A DNA stretch of 64,000 nt from Flavobacteriaceae bacterium (lineage in GTDB: Bacteria; Bacteroidota; Bacteroidia; Flavobacteriales; Flavobacteriaceae), in NCBI GenBank assembly GCA_947448525.1, contig CANFNV010000002.1, positions 178,633-242,632 of the forward strand. Reading direction: 5' to 3'. Each line of letters begins with the position of its first letter. Within the stretch, counting starts at the first letter, position 1. The notes beneath the pieces are model-generated. The model was not told the origin of the DNA, ran no database searches, and was given only the letters and a program-made list of their open reading frames with translations. Positions 28,324 to 37,250 of this stretch are shown here, in pieces. A program made the position numbers and the translations under genes.

Positions 28324-29586
28324 ATGGAAAATTTTAATATGTCGAAACAGACTTCTTTTTATGCATTAGGATTAAGTTATAAAAAAGCAGACGCCGCCAT
28401 TAGAGGAAAGTTTAGTTTAGACAATCAAGCAAAATCAACTTTGCTGATACAAGCCGAAGCCGAAGGAATTGAATCATTATTAGTGACTTCAACTTGTAAT
28501 AGAACTGAAATCTATGGTTTTGCTCAGCATCCCTACCAATTAATAAAATTACTTTGCGAAAACAGCAACGGAAGTGTTGAAGAATTTCAAGAAGTGGCCT
28601 ACATTTATAAAAATCAAGAAGCTATCAATCACATGTTTCGAGTTGGAACAGGTTTAGACAGTCAAATTTTGGGGGATTTTGAAATCATTAGTCAGTTAAA
28701 AACTGCTTTTAATGAAAGTAAATCGAGCGGAATGATCAATTTATATCTAGAAAGATTGATAAATTCGGTTATTCAAGCTAGCAAAAAAATAAAAACAGAT
28801 ACTGAAATTTCATCGGGTGCAACTTCGGTTTCTTTTGCTTCAGTTCAATACATCATCAAGAACGTAGTCGATATTACTAATAAAAATATTTTGCTTTTCG
28901 GAACAGGAAAAATAGGAAGGAATACCTGTGAAAATTTGGTAAAACACACTAAACATGAGCAGATTACATTGATAAATCGTACTAAAGATAAAGCTGAGAA
29001 ACTCGCTCAAAAATTAAATTTAGTTGTAAAAGATTACTCCGATTTACAGTTAGAGCTTCAAAAAGCCGATGTTGTTGTTGTTGCTACTGGAGCGCAAAAC
29101 CCAACCATTGATAAAGCCATTTTAAATCTAAAAAAGCCGATGTTAATTTTAGATTTATCCATTCCAAAAAATGTACATGAAAATGTTCAAGATGTTGAAG
29201 GGGTAACGTTAATTCACCTTGATCATTTGTCACAAATTACCGACGAAACTTTAGAAAACCGTAAATTACATATTCCTCAAGCAGAAACAATCATTGAAGA
29301 AATTAAAGAAGAATTCATTGATTGGACTAAAAACAGAAAATTTGCGCCAACCATTCAAGCATTAAAAGAAAAACTAAATGCTATTAAAGACGGGGAATTA
29401 AATTTTCAACGTAAAAAATTAGCTAATTTTGATGAAGATCAAGCGGAATTAATTAGCAATAGAATCATTCAAAAAATCACTAATCTTTTTGTAAACCACT
29501 TAAAAGACGGTGAATCAATGGATGATGGTATTGAATGGATTGAAAAAGTATTTCAATTAGAACATGAGAAACCATTTTTTAGTTGA
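28324..29586 (+). CDS. hemA: Glutamyl-tRNA reductase
   Basis: LLVTSTCNRTEIYGFA, GTGLDSQILGDFEIISQLKTAF, FGTGKIGRNTCENLV; internal Met at 28339 is an alternative start. Confidence 0.98.
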   Translation: MENFNMSKQTSFYALGLSYKKADAAIRGKFSLDNQAKSTLLIQAEAEGIESLLVTSTCNRTEIYGFAQHPYQLIKLLCENSNGSVEEFQEVAYIYKNQEAINHMFRVGTGLDSQILGDFEIISQLKTAFNESKSSGMINLYLERLINSVIQASKKIKTDTEISSGATSVSFASVQYIIKNVVDITNKNILLFGTGKIGRNTCENLVKHTKHEQITLINRTKDKAEKLAQKLNLVVKDYSDLQLELQKADVVVVATGAQNPTIDKAILNLKKPMLILDLSIPKNVHENVQDVEGVTLIHLDHLSQITDETLENRKLHIPQAETIIEEIKEEFIDWTKNRKFAPTIQALKEKLNAIKDGELNFQRKKLANFDEDQAELISNRIIQKITNLFVNHLKDGESMDDGIEWIEKVFQLEHEKPFFS

Positions 29587-29616
29587 ATTTCTTAATGATT
29601 CAAAAGAGGGAGTAAA

Positions 29617-30543
29617 ATGGTTAATAAAACAATACGAATAGGAACCCGTGATAGTGAACTCGCGTTTTGGCAAGCACACACCGTTCAAAAACAACTCAAC
29701 GATTTAGGTTATAAAACCGAAATTATTGCCGTAAAATCTCAAGGAGACATCATTCTAGACAAACCACTTTACGAACTGGGAATCACTGGAATTTTTACTA
29801 AAACGTTAGATATTGCAATGATTAACGGTCAAGTGGATATTGCTGTACATTCTATGAAAGATGTTCCAACAGCACTTCCAATTGGAATTGTTCAAGCTGC
29901 CGTTTTAGAAAGAGCCACAACTTTAGATATTTTAGTTCACAAAGGAAACTTAGATTTTTTAGAATCTAATGGAACTATCGCTACAGGAAGTTTGCGCCGT
30001 CAAGCCTTGTGGTGGAATAAATACCCCTACCATAAAGTGGTTGATTTGAGGGGAAATGTAAACACTAGAATGCAAAAATTACAACATAATAATTGGGACG
30101 GCGCCGTTTTTGCTGCTGCAGGATTGGAACGAATCAATATAAAACCTGAAAATTTCATTAATCTCGATTGGATGATTCCAGCGCCAGCACAAGGCGCAAT
30201 GGTTGTTCTTGCAATGGAAGACGACAACTTTACTTTGGATGCCTTATCCCAATTAAATCATATCGAAACCGAAATTTGCACCTACATAGAAAGACAATTT
30301 CTAAAAACTTTAGAAGGTGGTTGTACGGCACCAATTGGAGCTATTGCTCGCTACAATGAAAATGAAGATACCATCAATTTTGAAGGTGTTCTACTATCAA
30401 TTGATGGGAAACAAAAACTAGAAATAGAGAAAGTAGTAGATATTTCAGAATGGAAAAAACTAGGATTTCATTCGGCACAAGAAATTTTGGCTAATGGAGG
30501 AACCGAGTTGATGGCAGAAATTAAGAAACAATTGAAAAAATAA
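29617..30543 (+). CDS. hemC: Hydroxymethylbilane synthase
   Basis: IRIGTRDSELAFWQAHTVQKQL, VHSMKDVPTALP, TGSLRRQALWWNKYP, LEGGCTAPIGA. Confidence 0.98.
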   Translation: MVNKTIRIGTRDSELAFWQAHTVQKQLNDLGYKTEIIAVKSQGDIILDKPLYELGITGIFTKTLDIAMINGQVDIAVHSMKDVPTALPIGIVQAAVLERATTLDILVHKGNLDFLESNGTIATGSLRRQALWWNKYPYHKVVDLRGNVNTRMQKLQHNNWDGAVFAAAGLERINIKPENFINLDWMIPAPAQGAMVVLAMEDDNFTLDALSQLNHIETEICTYIERQFLKTLEGGCTAPIGAIARYNENEDTINFEGVLLSIDGKQKLEIEKVVDISEWKKLGFHSAQEILANGGTELMAEIKKQLKK

Positions 30544-30548
30544 AATGG

Positions 30549-30611
30549 AACTATTAAGATATTAAGTTTCATTAAGTTTTGCTCTTAATTTTTCTTAATT
30601 TCTTAATGGTT
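30549..30611. repeat. 63-bp imperfect palindromic element between hemC and hemD
   Basis: AACTATTAAGATATTAAG (30549-30566) vs CTTAATTTCTTAATGGTT (30594-30611): 16/18 complementary; inner ATTAAG/CTTAAT pair. Confidence 0.75.
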
Positions 30612-30621
30612 AATATAAAGA

Positions 30622-31320
30622 ATGACAAAACAAATCAACATATTATCTACCAAAAAGCTTTTGTCAAAACAAAAACAAGATTTGCTTGACGCCAATATTA
30701 ATCTGTTTGAAGAAGATTTCATTGAAACTAAAATTAAGAATTTTGAACTTTCAAAAGTAAATGACAATCTGATTTTTACCAGTCAAAACGCTGTTCAAAG
30801 CATTTTACAACATCCGAAATGGCAAGAACTGAAAACTAAAAATGTCTTTTCAGTAGGGATGAAAACCAAAGATTTATTAACCAATAACGGATTTGATGTT
30901 GTTGCCTACACCGGCTATGCATCCGATTTAGCTGAGATAATTTCTTTAGTTTATTCGTCCGATTCGTTCACTTTCTTCAGCGGAAATTTACGCCGCGATG
31001 TATTGCCAAGTACGCTGAAAGAAAACGGAATAACTTTCAACGAAATCGAAGTGTACGAGACAAATTTAACTTCCACTAAAGCCACCCCGCCCTTTGGGCA
31101 CCCCTCCAAAGGAGGGGAATCTAGGTTCGATGGAATCCTTTTTTTCAGTCCATCAGCAGTGGAAAGTTATTATAAATGGAATACAATAAAAGACGAAATG
31201 TGTTTCTGTATTGGTGAAACCACCGCTGAAGCTTTAGAAAATAAAAAAGTAAAAAACATAATCATCGCAGAAAAACCATCGGTTGAAAATGTGATTTCAC
31301 AAGTAATAGAATATTATTAA
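30622..31320 (+). CDS. hemD: Uroporphyrinogen-III synthase
   Basis: IFTSQNAVQSIL, FFSGNLRRDVLPSTLKENGITFNEIEVYET, DGILFFSPSAVESYYKWN, CIGETTAEAL. Confidence 0.9.
   Translation: MTKQINILSTKKLLSKQKQDLLDANINLFEEDFIETKIKNFELSKVNDNLIFTSQNAVQSILQHPKWQELKTKNVFSVGMKTKDLLTNNGFDVVAYTGYASDLAEIISLVYSSDSFTFFSGNLRRDVLPSTLKENGITFNEIEVYETNLTSTKATPPFGHPSKGGESRFDGILFFSPSAVESYYKWNTIKDEMCFCIGETTAEALENKKVKNIIIAEKPSVENVISQVIEYY
31089..31117. repeat. GC-rich double palindrome inside hemD: GCCCTTTGGGC + CCCCTCCAAAGGAGGGG
   Basis: Two adjacent perfect hairpins (4-3-4 and 7-3-7) read in frame as ..PFGHPSKGG.. Confidence 0.85.
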
Positions 31321-31378
31321 AACAGTTTGATTTTAAGGTAATACAACTTTAAACTTTTAAACTTTTAAACTTTAAACA

Positions 31379-32404
31379 ATGTTAAAAAATGACTTATTTC
31401 TTCGTGCCCTAAATAACGAAACTTTAGAACGCCCACCCGTTTGGATGATGCGTCAAGCCGGAAGATATTTACCCGAATTCAGAGCTTTGCGTGATAAATA
31501 CGATTTCTTTACGCGTTGCGAAACGCCAGAATTAGCAGCAGAAATTACGGTTCAACCTATTAGAATTGTAAAACCAGATGCTGCGATTTTATTTTCAGAT
31601 ATTTTGGTTGTGCCACGCGCCATGGGAATTCATGTGGAACTAAAAGACAATTTAGGGCCAATAATACCCAATCCAATTCGTACCATGGAACAAGTCAATC
31701 AAGTAATTGTTCCAGATGTTCATGAAACTTTAGGCTACGTTTTTGATGCCATTAAATTGACCAAAGAAATGTTGAACGATGAGGTGCCACTTATTGGTTT
31801 CGCAGGTTCGCCTTGGACAATTTTTTGTTATTGTGTAGAAGGAAAAGGTTCTAAAAGTTTTGATACAGCCAAAGGATTTTGTTTTTCAAATCCAGTGGCA
31901 GCACATACTTTATTACAAAAAATTACCGATACCACGATTTTATATTTGAAAGAAAAAGTAAAAGCAGGATGTAATGCCATTCAGATTTTCGATTCTTGGG
32001 GCGGAATGTTATCGCCAGTAGATTACCAAGAATTCTCTTGGAACTACATCAACAAAATTGTGGAAGCTTTAGCTGATATTACACCTGTTATTGTTTTTGG
32101 AAAAGGTTGTTGGTTTGCTCTTGGTGAAATGGCACAATCTAAAGCAGCCGCACTTGGTGTAGATTGGACTTGTTCTGCAAGAAATGCTCGTTATTTAACA
32201 GGAGGAAAAATCACCTTACAAGGAAATTTTGATCCAAGCCGTTTGCTTTCTCCAATTCCAACCATCAAAAAAATGGTTCACCAAATGATAGACGAATTCG
32301 GAAAAGACAATTATATAGTAAACCTTGGCCACGGAATTTTACCAAACATTCCAGTAGATCACGCCAAGGCATTTGTGGAAGCCGTGAAGGAGTATAATAA
32401 ATAA
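31379..32404 (+). CDS. hemE: Uroporphyrinogen decarboxylase
   Basis: [76 protein letters not shown]. Confidence 0.98.
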   Translation: MLKNDLFLRALNNETLERPPVWMMRQAGRYLPEFRALRDKYDFFTRCETPELAAEITVQPIRIVKPDAAILFSDILVVPRAMGIHVELKDNLGPIIPNPIRTMEQVNQVIVPDVHETLGYVFDAIKLTKEMLNDEVPLIGFAGSPWTIFCYCVEGKGSKSFDTAKGFCFSNPVAAHTLLQKITDTTILYLKEKVKAGCNAIQIFDSWGGMLSPVDYQEFSWNYINKIVEALADITPVIVFGKGCWFALGEMAQSKAAALGVDWTCSARNARYLTGGKITLQGNFDPSRLLSPIPTIKKMVHQMIDEFGKDNYIVNLGHGILPNIPVDHAKAFVEAVKEYNK

Positions 32405-32427
32405 ACTGAGAGCGAACAGCTTTTAAA

Positions 32428-33330
32428 ATGAAAGATAAATTCTACCAATACATATTAAACCTCCAAGACCAAATCACTTCTAAATTAGAGGAAGTTGATG
32501 GTGTTGCCAAATTTCGTGAAGATATTTGGGAACGAACTGAAGGTGGCGGAGGAAGAACACGAGTAATTGAAAACGGAAATGCCATCGAAAAAGGAGGTGT
32601 AAACATCTCGGCAGTTCACGGAAAATTACCCGATTCCATGCAAAAACTCTTCAACGTTGGTGAAGCCGATTTCTTTGCCTGCGGATTGAGTTTGGTGATT
32701 CATCCTAAAAACCCAATGGCACCCACGGTTCATGCCAATTGGCGGTATTTCGAAATGTACGATGACAACGGAAACGTAATCAATTCTTGGTTTGGTGGCG
32801 GACAAGATTTAACTCCCTATTATTTATTTGAAGAAGATGCTATTCATTTTCATCAAACTTGTAAAACCGCTTGTGATAAGCATAATCGAGAGTTTTATCC
32901 AAAATATAAAAAACAGTGTGATGACTATTTCTGGAATGCTCACAGAAATGAAGCCCGTGGATTAGGCGGATTATTCTTTGATTATTGTAAAGAAACCGAA
33001 ACAATGAAAATGGAAGATTGGTACAATTTCGTATCCGAAGTCGGCAACAGTTTTCTAGAAGCCTATGCTCCAATTTTAGAACGAAGAAAAGAGTTACCCT
33101 ACACACCAGAACAACGTACATGGCAAGAAATCCGCCGAGGACGTTACGTCGAATTCAATTTAGTGCACGACAAAGGCACCTTATTTGGGCTAAAAACCAA
33201 CGGCCGAATCGAAAGTATTTTAATGTCCCTTCCACCCCATGTGCAATGGGTTTACGACCATCATCCAGAAATTGGAAGTGAAGAAGAAAAATTAATTAAA
33301 TTACTAGAATCACCAATTGATTGGATTTAA
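32428..33330 (+). CDS. hemF: Oxygen-dependent coproporphyrinogen oxidase
   Basis: WERTEGGGGRTRVIENGNAIEKGGVNISAVHG; NPMAPTVHANWRYFE; WFGGGQDLTPYY. Confidence 0.98.
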   Translation: MKDKFYQYILNLQDQITSKLEEVDGVAKFREDIWERTEGGGGRTRVIENGNAIEKGGVNISAVHGKLPDSMQKLFNVGEADFFACGLSLVIHPKNPMAPTVHANWRYFEMYDDNGNVINSWFGGGQDLTPYYLFEEDAIHFHQTCKTACDKHNREFYPKYKKQCDDYFWNAHRNEARGLGGLFFDYCKETETMKMEDWYNFVSEVGNSFLEAYAPILERRKELPYTPEQRTWQEIRRGRYVEFNLVHDKGTLFGLKTNGRIESILMSLPPHVQWVYDHHPEIGSEEEKLIKLLESPIDWI

Positions 33331-33366
33331 ATTGCAAAATATCTAATATCTAAAATAAAAAACACT

Positions 33367-34362
33367 ATGTTCCCATTGCAAAGAAATCGTCGTTTAAGAG
33401 TTAATGAATCCATAAGAAGTTTAGTTCGCGAAACCACATTAAGTCCATCGGATTTTATGTTCCCAATGTTTATTGCAGAAGGCGAAAACGTAAAAGTTGA
33501 AATTTCCTCTATGCCCGGAATTTTCCGTCGTTCGATCGATTTAACCGTTGAAGAAGTGAAAGATATCTTTGCTTTAGGAATCCGCGCCGTAAACATTTAC
33601 GTGAAAGTAGACGAATTACTAAAAGACAACACCGGAAAAGAAGCTTGGAACCCTAATGGATTGATGCAACGCGCCATCATAGCCATTAAATCGGCTTGTC
33701 CAGAAATGATTGTGATGCCCGATGTGGCTTTGGATCCGTATTCCATTTATGGTCACGACGGAATCATCGAAAATGGCGATATTGCCAACGATGCCACCAA
33801 CGAAGCCCTAGTAAAAATGTCAGTTTCTCACGCGCAAGCTGGAGCCGATTTTGTAGCGCCAAGTGATATGATGGACGGACGTGTGTTGCGTTTACGCCAA
33901 GGTTTAGACGCTGCAGGATTTCCAAATGTTGGTATTATGAGTTATTCGGCTAAATATGCATCTGCTTTTTATGGGCCGTTCCGCGATGCTTTAGATTCTG
34001 CGCCAAGAGAAGCCGATATAGAAGTGCCAAAAGACAAAAAAACCTATCAGATGGACTATGCTAACCGCATCGAAGCCATCAAAGAAGCGCTTATGGACGT
34101 GGAAGAAGGTGCTGATATGGTCATGGTAAAACCAGGAATTGCCTATCTAGATATTGTTCGTGAAGTGAAAAACGCCGTAAATGTTCCTGTAACTGTTTTC
34201 CATGTTTCGGGAGAATATGCTATGATAAAAGCGGCTTCGGAAAGAGGTTGGTTGGATCATGACAAAATCATGATGGAACAATTAATGTGTATTAAGCGGG
34301 CTGGAGCTAGTTTAATTTCAACTTATTTTGCAAAAGAAGCCGCTATTTTAATGAGAAAATAA
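33367..34362 (+). CDS. hemB: Delta-aminolevulinic acid dehydratase (porphobilinogen synthase)
   Basis: RNRRLRVNESIRSLVRETTLSPSDFMFPMFI; ADFVAPSDMMDGRV; MVKPGIAYLDIVREVK; VFHVSGEYAMIKAA. Confidence 0.98.
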   Translation: MFPLQRNRRLRVNESIRSLVRETTLSPSDFMFPMFIAEGENVKVEISSMPGIFRRSIDLTVEEVKDIFALGIRAVNIYVKVDELLKDNTGKEAWNPNGLMQRAIIAIKSACPEMIVMPDVALDPYSIYGHDGIIENGDIANDATNEALVKMSVSHAQAGADFVAPSDMMDGRVLRLRQGLDAAGFPNVGIMSYSAKYASAFYGPFRDALDSAPREADIEVPKDKKTYQMDYANRIEAIKEALMDVEEGADMVMVKPGIAYLDIVREVKNAVNVPVTVFHVSGEYAMIKAASERGWLDHDKIMMEQLMCIKRAGASLISTYFAKEAAILMRK

Positions 34363-34728
34363 ATGAGAAAAGTAGTTTTAATTTTAATCTCTTTCACGAT
34401 TTTTTCTTGTAAAAATGAAGCACAGAAACCTGAAAATTCTATTCCAGCAATGGCTTCATTAGAAAAAGGACAACAACTTTTTCAGGAAAACAATTGTGCC
34501 GCTTGTCATCAAACCAACCAAAAAGTAATTGGACCTAGTTTGAAACAAATAGCAAAAATCTATAAGAAACAAAATACTAGTTTGAAGAATTTTCTTAAAG
34601 CCGAATCGGAACCCATAATAGATCCCTTACAATATGAAACTATGAAAATAAATCTTGATATAACTAAAGGAATGACCGATGAAGAATTGAATTCATTAGA
34701 AATTTATATTTATAGTTTTTCAAAATAA
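34363..34728 (+). CDS. c-type cytochrome lipoprotein
   Basis: Lipobox IFSCKNE; CAACH heme-binding motif; distal Met; start abuts the hemB stop. Confidence 0.88.
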   Translation: MRKVVLILISFTIFSCKNEAQKPENSIPAMASLEKGQQLFQENNCAACHQTNQKVIGPSLKQIAKIYKKQNTSLKNFLKAESEPIIDPLQYETMKINLDITKGMTDEELNSLEIYIYSFSK

Positions 34729-34833
34729 TTCTTAGTAATCAACAAGTTTATTTTTAATTTTTTTCCTGTAACCTATTCAACGAATAAAATATTTGTGTAA
34801 ATTCGTTTTTGTAATATTATAAATTTAAAAGCC

Positions 34834-35547
34834 ATGATAGAAAAAATTAGATTAGACAATATACTATTTCTTGATATAGAAACTGTACCGTTAGAGGAAA
34901 ATTTCAATTCGCTTGACGATGAAATGAAACAACTTTGGGAGCTAAAAACCCAATACCAACGTAAAGAAGAATTTTCTGCCCAAGAGTTTTATGACCGAGC
35001 AGGAATTTGGGCAGAGTTTGGAAAAATAGTTTGTATCTCAGTGGGATATTTTACAACTAAAGGAGACATTAGAAACTTTAGAGTGACTTCATTATTTGGA
35101 GAGGAAAAAAAGATTCTCCTCGATTTTAATAATTTATTATGCAATCATTTTGATGGTTCTCAGCATATTCTTTGTGGACATAATGCCAAAGAATTTGATT
35201 TTCCATTCATAGCTCGCCGCATGATTATCAATCAAGTTGAAATTCCAAATAAGCTTAATTTGTTCGGGAAAAAACCTTGGGAAATTGCTCATTTAGACAC
35301 CTTAGAATTGTGGAAATTTGGCGATTATAAACATTTTACGTCATTAAAATTACTCACAAAAATATTGGGAATTCCATCTCCTAAGGGCGATATTGACGGA
35401 AGTCAAGTCGGACATGTTTTTTACGTAGAAAAAGATATTGACAGAATTGTAACTTATTGCGAAAAAGATGTTATCGCTGTGGCACAAGTTTTTCTTCGTT
35501 TCAGAAGGGAAGATTTATTGGTTGATAACGAAATTATTCACGTTTAG
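34834..35547 (+). CDS. Predicted 3'-5' exonuclease (PolB/DnaQ-like)
   Basis: ILFLDIETVPLEE; LCGHNAKEFDFPFIARRMI; YCEKDVIAVAQVFLRF. Confidence 0.88.
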   Translation: MIEKIRLDNILFLDIETVPLEENFNSLDDEMKQLWELKTQYQRKEEFSAQEFYDRAGIWAEFGKIVCISVGYFTTKGDIRNFRVTSLFGEEKKILLDFNNLLCNHFDGSQHILCGHNAKEFDFPFIARRMIINQVEIPNKLNLFGKKPWEIAHLDTLELWKFGDYKHFTSLKLLTKILGIPSPKGDIDGSQVGHVFYVEKDIDRIVTYCEKDVIAVAQVFLRFRREDLLVDNEIIHV

Positions 35548-35554
35548 TTAAATT

Positions 35555-35660
35555 AGCCAAAGATTTACAGAGTTTAAATTTTATTAACTTCTATATAAAT
35601 AAGATTAAAGTTTATCAAAAATTATTTGATGGTATTCAATTTAATCTTTGAATCAGCGGC
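35555..35660. repeat. Degenerate intergenic element related to that at 38861
   Basis: AGCCAAAGATTTACAG (35555-35570) and TTAATCTTTGAATCAGCGGC (35641-35660). Confidence 0.45.
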
Positions 35661-35699
35661 AGTTTTTTATTAATAGTTATATTTACAAAAAAACAAATC

Positions 35700-37139
35700 A
35701 TGGTATTAAGTAGATTTTGGCTCGTTATTTTCATCTCCTCAATTGCTTTTGTTGTAGTTAGTTTATTTGCTGGAAACAACTATACTATTGATTTTGTTTT
35801 AAATGGTAAGAAAGATGATCCTATTTTAGTTTCAGAAAAATACCTTCAAGATTTACCTGCTTTTATCAAAGACAGTATCGAAAAAGCTCCAGACAAAACA
35901 ATGGTCATTAATCGTGACACATTGAACATCGATTCAATCTATGTTTTATCAAATAAAACCATAAAAATTTATAGTGGTAAACAAAAAAGTGATGGATTGC
36001 TACCAACTTGTAAAAACACGCTGGTAGACTTAATACTTCCTTTAATTGCCTATTTAGCTTTTTTCTGCGGCTTGATGGAACTGTTAATTATTTCTGGAGC
36101 ATCCGCAAAATTAGCTCAACTACTGAGTCCAGTATTTGTAAAAGTATTCCCAAGTGTTCCAAAAAACCACCCGTCCATTTCTTATATGACCTTAAATTTT
36201 GCTGCTAATTTCTTAGGATTGGATTCTGCAGCAACACCATTTGGTTTAAAAGCTATGGAAAGTTTACAAGAAATAAATCCCGAAAAAGAAAGGGCAAGCG
36301 ATGCACAAATTATGTTTCTGTGTTTACACGCTTCGGGTCTAACATTAATAGCAACGTCTATTATTGGTTATCGTGCGGCCGCCAATGCAAGTAATCCTGC
36401 AGATGTAATGTTGCCGTGTATTATCACTTCTTTTATTGGAACGATTGCAGCTTTTTTAATTGTTGGAATTAAGCAAAAAATTAACTTCAAAAGCGCTTCT
36501 TTAGTTGTTGTTTTGATGACATTAATTGCTGCAATTGTTGGCCTATTAATGTATGTCAATCACTTAGATTTAATTGGAAAAAACTATTTCACATCCAATC
36601 TTTCGGGATTGATATTGGTCGGAATTATTGCTTTTACCTTATTATTTTCATTTATCAAAGAGAAGAAATTTATAGAAGTTAAAACTACTGTTTTTGAGGC
36701 CTTTGTATCTGGAGCAAATAACGGAGTTAAAACTGGAGTTACAATTTTTCCTTATGTTCTAGGAATGTTAGTGGCGATTTCTTTATTTAGAAACAGCGGC
36801 TTGTTTGAAATTGTGAGTAATTGGATTGCTTACTTTTTCTCTAATATGGGGGTCAATAAACAAATCACGGATGCTTTGCCCGTAGCTATGTTACGACCTT
36901 TTAGTTCTGCTGGTTCCCGAGGGTTTTTGATTGATTCCATGAATACTTTTGGTGCTGATTCCATGACTGGCAGGTTGAGTAGTATTTTTCAATGTAGTGC
37001 TGAAAGCACTTTTTATGTAATTGCAGTTTACTTTGGTTCGGTTAATATAAAAAACACCCGCTACGCTTTAGGAACCATGCTTATAGTAGATTTAATTTGT
37101 GTAATCACTGCGATTTTTGTGGCGAGTTGGTTTTTTTAA
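35700..37139 (+). CDS. Nucleoside recognition domain protein (SpmA+SpmB-like fusion)
   Basis: Two gate-like multipass halves: SYMTLNFAANFLGLDSAATPFGLKAMESLQEIN and VSGANNGVKTGVTIFPYVLGMLVAISLFRNSG...FQCSAESTFYVIAVYFGSV. Confidence 0.88.
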   Translation: MVLSRFWLVIFISSIAFVVVSLFAGNNYTIDFVLNGKKDDPILVSEKYLQDLPAFIKDSIEKAPDKTMVINRDTLNIDSIYVLSNKTIKIYSGKQKSDGLLPTCKNTLVDLILPLIAYLAFFCGLMELLIISGASAKLAQLLSPVFVKVFPSVPKNHPSISYMTLNFAANFLGLDSAATPFGLKAMESLQEINPEKERASDAQIMFLCLHASGLTLIATSIIGYRAAANASNPADVMLPCIITSFIGTIAAFLIVGIKQKINFKSASLVVVLMTLIAAIVGLLMYVNHLDLIGKNYFTSNLSGLILVGIIAFTLLFSFIKEKKFIEVKTTVFEAFVSGANNGVKTGVTIFPYVLGMLVAISLFRNSGLFEIVSNWIAYFFSNMGVNKQITDALPVAMLRPFSSAGSRGFLIDSMNTFGADSMTGRLSSIFQCSAESTFYVIAVYFGSVNIKNTRYALGTMLIVDLICVITAIFVASWFF

Positions 37140-37145
37140 TTTTTT

Positions 37146-37216
37146 CCTACAAGGTTTTCATTTGATTGTAGGTAATTAGAATTGCCATACTTATTAGGTT
37201 TTGGAAACCTTGCAGG
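37146..37216. repeat. Palindromic intergenic element, CCTACAAGGTTTT ... GAAACCTTGCAGG
   Basis: 11/13 inverted repeat, arms 37146-37158 and 37204-37216, with nested AGGTTTTGGAAACCT (37196-37210). Confidence 0.7.
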
Positions 37217-37250
37217 TTATGCTTAACTTTACACTTCAAAAATATTTACA

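Noticed and set aside
33018-33281. Arg-rich 87-aa ORF overlapping hemF in another frame
   Set aside because: Alternative frame of a well-conserved gene, low-complexity Arg content.
34834-35547. 3'-5' exonuclease as part of a defence island
   Set aside because: Flanked by heme and transport genes; the predicted PolB-like exonuclease is common in Bacteroidota core genomes.
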